NCBI GenBank assembly: GCA_021827875.1
Contig: JAKAUA010000070.1
Span: 1 to 5,890 of the forward strand
DNA from: a bacterium
GTDB taxonomy: Bacteria; Babelota; Babeliae; Babelales; Vermiphilaceae
Direction of reading: 5' to 3'
Length of the DNA stretch: 5,890 nt
The notes below the pieces were generated by a model that saw nothing but the letters and a program-made list of their open reading frames with translations, did not search any database and had not been told where the DNA came from. The translations under genes were made by a program, and so were the position numbers. How positions within the stretch are numbered: position 1 is the stretch's first letter; each line of letters begins with the position of its first letter. Shown here piece by piece: positions 1 through 4,961 of the stretch.

Positions 1-552
1 TTCCGATCTGTTGAGAAATATTCTCAAAAAGAATTGCAAGAAGCAATTAAGGATGCAATATTGCTATCGACGTGTAATACAGAAGCATATTCAGCAAGCA
101 AATTATTGAATTATTTAATTGAAGCTTTACAGAAAGAAGTAGTTTATATTAAGAATCAAATTAAGCATGATTCTTCATGGGATCAAAAATCTTTGCGCTC
201 TATGAAAAAATCAGTTGCTTGGGAAATTGGTTTAATTGCCTGTGTAGTTATTACGAATAAATATATTACACATGGTGATAACAACATAGCACATAAAATG
301 TCTAGTTTAGAGTTTCTTAATGGAATTGCTGCTTTGGGGTTATTTCCTGTATCATATCAACTATTGAAGAACTGTTATAAAGTTTTGACTGTAAACCCTA
401 ATATTGGTAACCAGTATTTAGATAAATATGAAGAGTTGTTGGCGTTTGTGCAAGAACTTAAAGCGCAGTTAGAAACAAATGGGTTTATTACTTTTAAATT
501 AGCTAACGGACGTATAGCAACCTTAAAAGATAATAAAGTGATTTTTAGTTAA
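1..552 (+). CDS. Partial hypothetical protein (3' end), two hydrophobic segments
   Basis: The reading frame is open from the left edge to the TAA at 550-552, so this is the C-terminal part (up to 183 residues) of a longer protein. A TTG at 34 could in principle start it, but no ribosome binding site precedes it and the frame is open upstream, so truncation is the simpler reading. The visible part has a charged helical N-terminal stretch, two hydrophobic segments (about nt 217-267, around WEIGLIACVVI, and nt 313-366, around FLNGIAALGLFPVSY), then a charged, probably helical stretch (nt 410-480) and a short polar tail. The two segments look like a membrane hairpin. I do not recognise the family, and no catalytic motif is visible. 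The first nine bases may be sequencing adapter; if so the true sequence begins near base 10 in the same frame. Confidence 0.7.
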   Translation, partial: FRSVEKYSQKELQEAIKDAILLSTCNTEAYSASKLLNYLIEALQKEVVYIKNQIKHDSSWDQKSLRSMKKSVAWEIGLIACVVITNKYITHGDNNIAHKMSSLEFLNGIAALGLFPVSYQLLKNCYKVLTVNPNIGNQYLDKYEELLAFVQELKAQLETNGFITFKLANGRIATLKDNKVIFS

Positions 553-579
553 AGAGCTTATCCGAACATTAATGATGCT

Positions 580-599
580 CCACGGCTTGAAAGCCGTGG
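580..599. repeat. Perfect 9-bp palindrome, IS605/REP-like hairpin 1
   Basis: CCACGGCTT (580-588) is the exact reverse complement of AAGCCGTGG (591-599), leaving a two-base centre; in practice about seven GC-rich pairs close a TTGAAA loop. It lies 27 bases after the stop of the partial gene and is followed by TTTC, so it might also act as a weak terminator for that gene. GC-rich hairpins of this form (CCACGGCTT...AAGCCGTGG) are typical of the ends of IS200/IS605-family elements and of REP palindromes. That assignment is by resemblance only, since no transposase gene is nearby. Confidence 0.6.
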
Positions 600-612
600 T
601 TTCTAGAATGGA

Positions 613-663
613 ATTGCGTCTTACATCCCCGAGCTAAAGCACGGGGGTTTTACGACGCGCAAT
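613..663. repeat. Nested hairpin 2, IS200/IS605-end-like
   Basis: An inner hairpin pairs CCCCG (627-631) with CGGGG (642-646) and GCT (633-635) with AGC (638-640), separated by one A-A mismatch. An outer stem pairs ATTGCGTC (613-620) with GACGC plus AAT (654-663), with a two-base bulge. TTAC (622-625) lies just before the inner hairpin and TTTTAC (648-653) just after. A TTAC tetranucleotide next to a subterminal hairpin recalls IS608-type left ends (IS200/IS605 family, HUH transposase substrates). No transposase is encoded in the window, so this would be a solo end, a non-autonomous relic or a REP-like element. The fold is visible in the sequence; the family assignment is inference. Confidence 0.5.
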
Positions 664-700
664 AAATGAAAGGCTCCGGCCTGGAGGAGCAGTCATTTAT
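662..700. repeat. Hairpin 3 following the IS605-like palindromes
   Basis: ATAAATGA (662-669) pairs perfectly with TCATTTAT (693-700). Inside it GCTCC (673-677) pairs with GGAGC (686-690) around an eight-base loop, with a small asymmetric internal loop (three and two bases) between the stems. It abuts hairpin 2 directly, so 580-700 is one continuous run of three stem-loops. It could be the third arm of one mobile-element end or of a structured RNA. The remaining spacer (701-800) shows only weak short inverted repeats such as GTGTC/GACAC at 739-743 and 773-777. Confidence 0.5.
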
Positions 701-806
701 AATGATTTCACACAAAAATTAATACTTGTAAACAAAGCGTGTCTCGGCATCTCTCGAAGAGCATCGATGGACGACACTTCTACTTCTCACTCTAAATCTT
801 CTCAAA

Positions 807-834
807 TTGACATTTTTAATGATCGCTATATACT
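807..834 (+). promoter_or_regulatory. Sigma70-like promoter for the secreted-protein pair
   Basis: A perfect -35 box TTGACA (807-812) and a -10 box TATACT (829-834) are separated by 16 bases in AT-rich DNA. Transcription would start near 841, giving a leader of about 34 bases before the ATG at 875. The next gene begins only 46 bases after the first one ends, so this promoter probably serves both. Confidence 0.65.
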
Positions 835-864
835 CTATTTTTAGATGAAATATCGTCTAAAATT

Positions 865-868
865 GAGG
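865..868 (+). promoter_or_regulatory. Ribosome binding site fixing the start at 875
   Basis: GAGG sits six bases before ATG 875. The in-frame upstream ATG at 845 lies only a few bases from the predicted transcription start, has no Shine-Dalgarno sequence, and would put a charged extension in front of a normal signal peptide. The site therefore favours 875 as the true start. Confidence 0.7.
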
Positions 869-874
869 TTTTCT

Positions 875-1468
875 ATGAAAAAAATGTTTCTACTCGCCTT
901 CTGTCTTATCTCCACATTGGCAAACGCAGTTCAAGAAAACTGTCCATCTCCCACCGATCACATTATGTATCTTTTAAAAGACAGTACAACCAAATGGAGA
1001 GGATCTTTTGATTGGAAAGAGTCGATTTTAAAACCCGGTGCACAAGCTGAAACTGTTTTTGCTAGAACTATATTAGGATTTTACTATGGCTGGTTTGCAT
1101 GCACATACTTAGATATGCACGCTATGCATGTCAAAATTAAGAAACCTACTAACTTTGTTAATGGTGATACATCAGCTCATTTTGTCTTATCAAATGATGC
1201 TGCAACCAATAGTGTAAAAATAGAAACGACGCTCTATGATACACAAATTTTCTCATCGTCAGATGCAGCTGAACGAGAAAAGCTAAAAGATTTTGCAAAA
1301 CGACACGATGGTTATCAAGAAGTAAAGTCTGATACTTATACTGAATGCACCTATACTGATCTTCTATTCTTTAATGAAACATCTGGAAAATTAGAAGAAA
1401 CGTTAGTTACAACATGCACGAGTAAAATACCGCTCGATCTGTTTACACAAGTAATTCATGCTCAGTAA
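875..1468 (+). CDS. Exported small four-cysteine protein, unknown function
   Basis: A 197-residue protein that starts with a standard Sec signal peptide: two lysines, a hydrophobic core (about residues 4-15) and an ANA cleavage site at 16-18. The start at 875 is preferred over the in-frame ATG at 845 because of GAGG six bases upstream and because it gives a normal signal peptide. The mature part of about 179 residues contains four cysteines (C23, C76, C158, C181), enough for two disulphides in an oxidising compartment. It has no further membrane segment. An N-terminal CPSP motif and a later CTY (76-78) loosely recall short secreted cysteine-containing families seen in Legionella and similar intracellular bacteria (for example DUF3757), but I cannot assign a family. 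It is the first gene of a likely two-gene unit with the exported hydrolase downstream, so the two may act in the same place, in the periplasm or outside the cell. Confidence 0.75.
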   Translation: MKKMFLLAFCLISTLANAVQENCPSPTDHIMYLLKDSTTKWRGSFDWKESILKPGAQAETVFARTILGFYYGWFACTYLDMHAMHVKIKKPTNFVNGDTSAHFVLSNDAATNSVKIETTLYDTQIFSSSDAAEREKLKDFAKRHDGYQEVKSDTYTECTYTDLLFFNETSGKLEETLVTTCTSKIPLDLFTQVIHAQ

Positions 1469-1514
1469 AATTGAAAGGCTTTTTAAATCTTATTCTTTTG
1501 ATGGGAACATTATC

Positions 1515-2501
1515 ATGAAAAAATTACTTTCCTTACTTGCATTATTAACAACAATGCATATTTTCGCTGCAGAGCCAGTCAAACTTTATGATCAACAAGA
1601 AACAAAACAGTTATTGGGGTATGATCCGCGTATTACACTACTAGAAGAAACAGATAAATCAGTAGTAAAATCTGGACGTAAAACAGTCTATTTGCATGGA
1701 TTTGGAGCCAGTAAACGTGCTGCAAAATTGTTAAAAGGGTGTTATGGAACTCAACGACTTCCAGGTGATATCATCACTTTTGATTTTGCTGATGCAAATA
1801 ACAATGGCATGGATCTGTCTCAATCGAGCCTTGGGCAATGGAATGATATCAAGACCGCATTATATGTCTTGAAAAAATTACACGATGCGGGTGAAACTGA
1901 AATAGGTATTAACGCACATTCTCGCGGTGGTGCAACAGCTATAAACATGGTTGCAGTACTTACTGATACGAAAGGGAAATACAACACACGCTTATCAGAA
2001 CTCGGTATCGATGATACAACAAGAACAGCCATACTTACCATGTTGCAACGTGGACATATTGTTCTTGAATGTCCGCTCGTCAGTGTATCAAAAGTTATTC
2101 AACATCACATCAAGCAGACAAGCACCTCTCTACTGGGTAATTGGATAACCAACTTATTCTCATCTCTATCAGCAGGATCGGCTAAATCGGCAAACTATGC
2201 CGCACCTTTGGTGTTAAGAAAATATCGCGCCTGGGAAGAGCAAGCAATAGATTCTGTGGATACGTGGAATAACGCAAATATACCAACTATTGTGCATTTT
2301 CAAGAATATGATGAGGTTCTGGGCAACGACATGGATATGGAATTCTTTACAAAGCTGCAAAGAAGTAATGGATATACACATACCTACCTGCATAAAGGCC
2401 GTGACTTTGGGCATAATTCTTCATTGGAAAGTTTTGATCGCGAGCGCAATCTTTTTCTTAAATTATACGGCGCTTCCTATGATCGCGAGTCAGTGAAATA
2501 G
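1515..2501 (+). CDS. Exported alpha/beta-hydrolase (lipase/esterase-like)
   Basis: A 328-residue protein with a Sec signal peptide (residues 1-19, ending FAA) and an alpha/beta-hydrolase fold. HGFGA at 61-65 follows a beta strand (KTVYL) and is the usual oxyanion-hole loop. The nucleophile elbow is AHSRGG with Ser136. Asp266 (in EYDEVLG) and His300 (in DFGHNSS) are in the right order and spacing for the acid and base, so the triad appears complete. A likely ester or amide substrate is inferred from the fold; the specificity is unknown. Residues 185-235, before the acid, may form a lid. I chose ATG 1515 over the in-frame ATG 1458, which overlaps the preceding gene and would bury the signal peptide behind 19 polar residues; a GGG-containing site lies about eight bases before 1515. 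It forms a unit with the upstream four-cysteine protein (46-base gap). No terminator hairpin is seen after it. Confidence 0.8.
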   Translation: MKKLLSLLALLTTMHIFAAEPVKLYDQQETKQLLGYDPRITLLEETDKSVVKSGRKTVYLHGFGASKRAAKLLKGCYGTQRLPGDIITFDFADANNNGMDLSQSSLGQWNDIKTALYVLKKLHDAGETEIGINAHSRGGATAINMVAVLTDTKGKYNTRLSELGIDDTTRTAILTMLQRGHIVLECPLVSVSKVIQHHIKQTSTSLLGNWITNLFSSLSAGSAKSANYAAPLVLRKYRAWEEQAIDSVDTWNNANIPTIVHFQEYDEVLGNDMDMEFFTKLQRSNGYTHTYLHKGRDFGHNSSLESFDRERNLFLKLYGASYDRESVK

Positions 2502-2515
2502 ACGCATTTTTGAAT

Positions 2516-2869
2516 TTATATTTTGTGATCATCCAAAAAAGATTTCAATGCGACGGCATTATTATGCTCTTCATCTTTTGCACCGTACACAAACGTAATT
2601 ACTTTGTGTTTCTTCTCAAGCTCGCGTAATTGAGCGATGCCATCTTTTTTTTGCTTTAATTCTTTTAAATATTCTTTTTTGAAAAAGCTCCATTTTTCTG
2701 CCTTGTGACCAAACTCTTTACGCAATTCATTACTCGGCGCAATATCTTTAACCCATAGATTAAGATGTTCTTTTTCTTTTGACATGCCGCGCGGCCAGAG
2801 TCTATCGACAAGAATTCTATAGCCGTCACTTTTTGAAACAGGTTCATATGCTCTTTTTAATTTTATCAT
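2516..2869 (-). CDS. yeaO: DUF488 family protein, YeaO-like
   Basis: A 117-residue cytoplasmic protein of the DUF488/YeaO family, close in length to the E. coli YeaO protein. Family hallmarks are clear: an N-terminal MIKLKRAYEP, the DGYRILVDRLWPRG block (16-29), KDIAPSNELRKEFGH (41-55) and the C-terminal YGAKDEEHNNAVAL block (95-108). The molecular function of the family is not firmly established, so none is claimed here. The start codon is the only sensible one for the family. A GGG-containing stretch lies about 13 bases upstream of it, rather far for a ribosome binding site, and I see no convincing promoter. The gene converges on the hydrolase with 14 bases between stop codons and is divergent from the MBL/beta-CASP gene. 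It looks complete and of normal length. Confidence 0.88.
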   Translation of the reverse strand: MIKLKRAYEPVSKSDGYRILVDRLWPRGMSKEKEHLNLWVKDIAPSNELRKEFGHKAEKWSFFKKEYLKELKQKKDGIAQLRELEKKHKVITFVYGAKDEEHNNAVALKSFLDDHKI

Positions 2870-2968
2870 GATTTTTTTTTAACCCTTTATTTGATTTTAA
2901 CTTTTTTCATTTTATAAAGTAATGACACTAAGAATGAAAAATCAATACATTAAGTGCCGATATAACTC

Positions 2969-2999
2969 TTGCAAATATCAATTTTATTATTGTTACAAT
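2969..2999 (+). promoter_or_regulatory. Candidate promoter for the leader ORF and MBL/beta-CASP gene
   Basis: A -10 box TACAAT (2994-2999) is preceded by TTGCAA (2969-2974) with a long 19-base spacer. Transcription would begin near 3006 and give a leader of about 95 bases before the ATG at 3102, containing a small ORF. The -10 box is good; the spacing of the -35 box makes it only moderately convincing. The rest of the 232-base divergent spacer (2870-3101) is AT-rich with no strong hairpin. Confidence 0.4.
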
Positions 3000-3046
3000 G
3001 AGCACAGAGTTAAAATCAATTCGTAAGTGGCATATGGAGGTTTATA

Positions 3047-3097
3047 ATGATCAGGGCAACAAAGATCTTGTGCAAGCAAAATAACAAAAGGGCATAG
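3047..3097 (+). CDS. Possible 16-residue leader ORF ahead of the MBL/beta-CASP gene
   Basis: ATG 3047 is preceded by GGAGG (3036-3040) with a six-base gap, the best ribosome binding site in this spacer. It opens a 16-codon frame (MIRATKILCKQNNKRA) ending at TAG 3095-3097, four bases before the ATG of the next gene. The Shine-Dalgarno sequence of that gene (AAAGGG, 3087-3092) lies inside the last codons of the small frame, so translation of the two could be coupled. The peptide is basic and not recognised. It may be a genuine leader, or the strong site may be chance; short ORFs of this size are common in random AT-rich DNA. Confidence 0.35.
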   Translation: MIRATKILCKQNNKRA

Positions 3098-3101
3098 AAT
3101 C

Positions 3102-4460
3102 ATGAAAATAACTTTTTTTGGCGCAACACAAGTTGTAACCGGATCAAAATATCTCGTTGAAGATGGCGATACCAAAATATTGGTCGATTGTGGGTTACTC
3201 CAGGGCACTTATGATTTGACCAAGCACAATCTAGATCCTTTTCCCATAAATCCTAGAGACATTGATGCTCTTGTGATCACTCATGCGCATATTGACCATA
3301 CCGGCTACATTCCAGCGCTCGTTAAACAAGGCTTTAAAGGAAATATCTATTGTTCAAGTGCTACCTATGAATTGTGTAAAATATTACTACTTGATAGTGG
3401 CTCTTTACAAGAAAGTGATGCCGAACGAGAAAACTCTTATCACAAAGATGACCCGTCATACCATAAGATTGAACCTCTTTACACCGAACATGACGCAGAA
3501 AACTCTTTGCACTTTTTTCATCCTGTTGAGTATGACACACCTTTTACTATCAAATCATTACAAATTACCCTCATACGATCAGGACATATTCTTGGTTCAG
3601 CTTTTATTATTGTAGATAACGGTAAAGAAAAACTGACATTCTCGGGTGATCTAGGGCGACCGGATCAATTACTTCTTAAGGCACCGCCTTATTTAAAAGA
3701 AACTGACTATCTGGTACTTGAGTCAACCTATGGTGATCGCATTCATGAAAAAGATGAACCCAAGGAAGAGCTTGGCGCAGCAATAAATGCAACAGTAAAA
3801 GCAGGTGGGCTCGTCATAATCCCTTCATTTACAGTCATGCGAGCACAAATAATTCTTTATTTTCTACATCAATTAAAAAAGAGCAAAGTTATTCCTGATG
3901 TTCCCGTCTATTTAGATAGCCCTGAGGCAATCAAGGTTACTAATTTATTTTGCACATTCAAAGATGAGGTCACCTTATCTGAAGATGAATGTAAGGGAAT
4001 ATCCGATGTGGCAATTTTTACACCCGATCCGGAAGATTCAAAAAAATTAGATCATTTACAAAGAGCTGCTGTTATTGTCGCCGGTTCCGGTATGGCAACC
4101 GGCGGACGCGTCATTTACCATCTGCAACATTATATTTCTGACCCAAAAAATACTGTATTATTTGTTGGCTATCAAGCATGGGGAACTATCGGAAGAGCAT
4201 TGACCGACGGATTAAAAGAAGTCAAAATACATGGTCAATCGTATCCTGTGCACGCTAAAATAAAAATGATTGGCGGTCTTTCTGCCCACGCGGATCAAAA
4301 ACAAATTTTAGAATGGTTAAGTCATTTCCAAAAAGCACCAAAAAAAGTATTTCTCACTCATGGCGAAGCTGAGTCTGCGGCAACATTACAAAAAGAGATA
4401 GAAAAGCGCTTTCATTGGTCGGTTGTAGTTCCTAAATATGCTGATTCTTTTGATATATAA
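3102..4460 (+). CDS. MBL-fold / beta-CASP metallo-hydrolase (predicted RNA-processing nuclease)
   Basis: A complete 452-residue protein of the metallo-beta-lactamase superfamily with a beta-CASP insert (COG1236-type, related to CPSF73/Ysh1 and RNase J). Metal-binding motifs are all present: HAHIDH at 61-66 (H61, H63, D65, H66), SGH with H162, SGD with D183, SAHAD with H396, and a terminal THGE with H420. The beta-CASP part carries ESTYGDR (207-213), PSFTVMRAQ (241-249), LDSP (271-274), GSGMATGGR (328-336) and PVHA (382-385). Family members cut RNA with two zinc ions; the RNA substrate here is inferred, not shown. There is no signal peptide, so it should act in the cytoplasm. AAAGGG about nine bases upstream supports the start. 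It is transcribed alone, divergently from the DUF488 gene and behind a possible leader ORF, and a likely terminator lies about 157 bases downstream. Confidence 0.9.
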   Translation: MKITFFGATQVVTGSKYLVEDGDTKILVDCGLLQGTYDLTKHNLDPFPINPRDIDALVITHAHIDHTGYIPALVKQGFKGNIYCSSATYELCKILLLDSGSLQESDAERENSYHKDDPSYHKIEPLYTEHDAENSLHFFHPVEYDTPFTIKSLQITLIRSGHILGSAFIIVDNGKEKLTFSGDLGRPDQLLLKAPPYLKETDYLVLESTYGDRIHEKDEPKEELGAAINATVKAGGLVIIPSFTVMRAQIILYFLHQLKKSKVIPDVPVYLDSPEAIKVTNLFCTFKDEVTLSEDECKGISDVAIFTPDPEDSKKLDHLQRAAVIVAGSGMATGGRVIYHLQHYISDPKNTVLFVGYQAWGTIGRALTDGLKEVKIHGQSYPVHAKIKMIGGLSAHADQKQILEWLSHFQKAPKKVFLTHGEAESAATLQKEIEKRFHWSVVVPKYADSFDI

Positions 4461-4462
4461 TC

Positions 4463-4574
4463 TATAGCAAGAATTCGCTAGCGCACAACACATTTTACTG
4501 CATTGATTGACATTGAGCCATCAGGATTGTATTGCCTTATCACAATCGTGTCTTATTTAACGATGCTCGCTATA
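4463..4574 (+). repeat. Direct repeat copy A with imperfect inverted ends
   Basis: This 112-base stretch is repeated in the same orientation at 4787-4878. A 41-base core (4483-4523) matches the second copy at 39 positions, and GTGTCTTATTTAACG (4548-4562) is identical in both. This copy carries about 20 extra bases, in which GATTGT (4525-4530) and ACAATC (4542-4547) form a small inverted repeat. The outer ends, TATAGCAAG and CTCGCTATA, are imperfect inverted repeats, as in a miniature transposable element or a long hairpin. A TTGACA (4507-4512) occurs inside but without a good -10 box. No coding potential is seen. Confidence 0.75.
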
Positions 4575-4616
4575 TTACGCACAGATCATCTTAAGTCTTC
4601 AACATAAAATTTATTA

Positions 4617-4644
4617 CCGCCGCTCGCCCTGAGTGGCGGCTTTT
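4617..4644 (+). terminator. Intrinsic terminator downstream of the MBL/beta-CASP gene
   Basis: CCGCCGCTC (4617-4625) pairs with GAGTGGCGG (4631-4639) over nine pairs, one of them G-U, around a five-base GCCCT loop. CTTTTAG follows directly. It is the first GC-rich hairpin with a T-run after the MBL/beta-CASP stop, about 157 bases downstream. It shares bases with the REP-like palindrome at 4625-4669, so the two folds exclude each other. Confidence 0.55.
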
Positions 4645-4669
4645 AGTCGCTGTATCGAAGGGTTAGGCG
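4625..4669 (+). repeat. REP-like palindrome 1 with GAGTG / TGTATCGA internal loop
   Basis: CCCT (4627-4630) pairs with AGGG (4659-4662), and GCGGC (4636-4640) pairs with GTCGC (4646-4650, one G-U) around a TTTTA loop. Between the stems lie GAGTG (4631-4635) on the 5' side and TGTATCGA (4651-4658) on the 3' side. Facing GA/GA steps could form tandem sheared G-A pairs. The outer CG/GCG ends would pair only past a four-base bulge (TTAG). Palindromes of the type CCCTGAG...TCGAAGGG are widespread REP-like elements in bacteria. The second element at 4716-4767 shares the internal loop but not the stems. Confidence 0.65.
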
Positions 4670-4715
4670 AATAAAAATAGAATGACATAAGGATAGCAGG
4701 CATACATTTTTTTAT

Positions 4716-4767
4716 AGCCCGCATGGTTCGATACGATTTCTACGAAATCACTCACCACGAGCGGGCT
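4716..4767 (-). repeat. REP-like palindrome 2 (inverted), possible terminator on +
   Basis: AGCCCGC (4716-4722) pairs with GCGGGCT (4761-4767), TGGT (4724-4727) with ACCA (4754-4757), and ATTTC (4736-4740) with GAAAT (4744-4748) around a three-base loop. Read on the minus strand, GAGTG follows TGGT, and CGTATCGA precedes ACCA, the same internal loop as in palindrome 1 but with different stems. It resembles the common bacterial repeat with TGGTGAG...TCGAACCA. On the plus strand the outer stem is followed by TTTT (4767-4770), so it could also act as a terminator, although the fold is long and branched by internal loops. Confidence 0.65.
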
Positions 4768-4786
4768 TTTGCATATCTTTAACAAA

Positions 4787-4878
4787 ATATAGCAAGAATC
4801 GCTAAGCACAACACATTTTACTGCGTTGATTGACATCGAGCCATCAGATTGTGTCTTATTTAACGCTATTTGCCATAT
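4787..4878 (+). repeat. Direct repeat copy B with imperfect inverted ends
   Basis: This 92-base stretch is the second copy of the element at 4463-4574, starting about 325 bases downstream in the same orientation. The 41-base core (4806-4846) matches copy A at 39 positions; the extra 20 bases of copy A are absent. Its two ends are imperfect inverted repeats for roughly 28 bases: ATATAGCAAGAATCGCTAA at the left against ATATGGCAAATAGCGTTAA read inward from the right. It is therefore a MITE-like or hairpin-forming unit without coding potential. Confidence 0.75.
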
Positions 4879-4908
4879 CTTTTTCATATTTCAAATAGAC
4901 TTTTTGTT

Positions 4909-4961
4909 CCTCTAGTGATATTGTATATAGAGAAATATAAATATCATTAGAGGGGTTTTTT
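4909..4961 (+). promoter_or_regulatory. Hairpin covering the ribosome binding site of the MutS-like gene
   Basis: CCTCTAGTGATATT (4909-4922) pairs with AATATCATTAGAGG (4940-4953) over 14 pairs with a single G-U. After a one-base bulge (G4923) TATAT (4924-4928) pairs with ATATA (4935-4939), closing a six-base AGAGAA loop. The 3' arm contains the GAGG of the Shine-Dalgarno sequence GAGGGG (4950-4955), and six T (4956-4961) follow immediately before ATG 4962. In RNA it would mask the ribosome binding site and also has the shape of an intrinsic terminator. As DNA it could be an operator. Which applies depends on where transcription starts; TATATA at 4924-4929 could itself be a -10 box, which would leave the left arm out of the transcript. 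Confidence 0.6.

Noticed and set aside
739..777. GTGTC/GACAC inverted repeat with inner CTCT/AGAG as a possible structured RNA
   Set aside because: The stems are only four to five pairs and do not stack into one consistent fold; they are no better than expected by chance.
767..844. 25-codon frame ending just before base 845
   Set aside because: Its Shine-Dalgarno match (GAAGAG) is modest, it runs through the promoter at 807-834, and the peptide is serine-rich low-complexity sequence with no support.
845..874. In-frame upstream start for the four-cysteine protein
   Set aside because: It lies about four bases from the predicted transcription start with no Shine-Dalgarno sequence; ATG 875 has GAGG at six bases and gives a normal signal peptide.
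1458..1514. In-frame upstream start for the hydrolase
   Set aside because: It would overlap the end of the preceding gene and place 19 mostly polar or charged residues before a typical signal peptide starting at 1515.
4507..4535. TTGACA with TATTGC at 17 bases in copy A as a promoter
   Set aside because: The -10 match is poor, and copy B, which keeps the TTGACA, has no -10 box at that spacing, so the box is not conserved between copies.
4663..4887. Minus-strand 74-residue open frame across the repeat block
   Set aside because: It is read through copy B, palindrome 2 and part of the spacer. The segment around PLVVSDFVEIVSNHAG is simply the REP-like palindrome in translation, and there is no ribosome binding site or recognisable protein.
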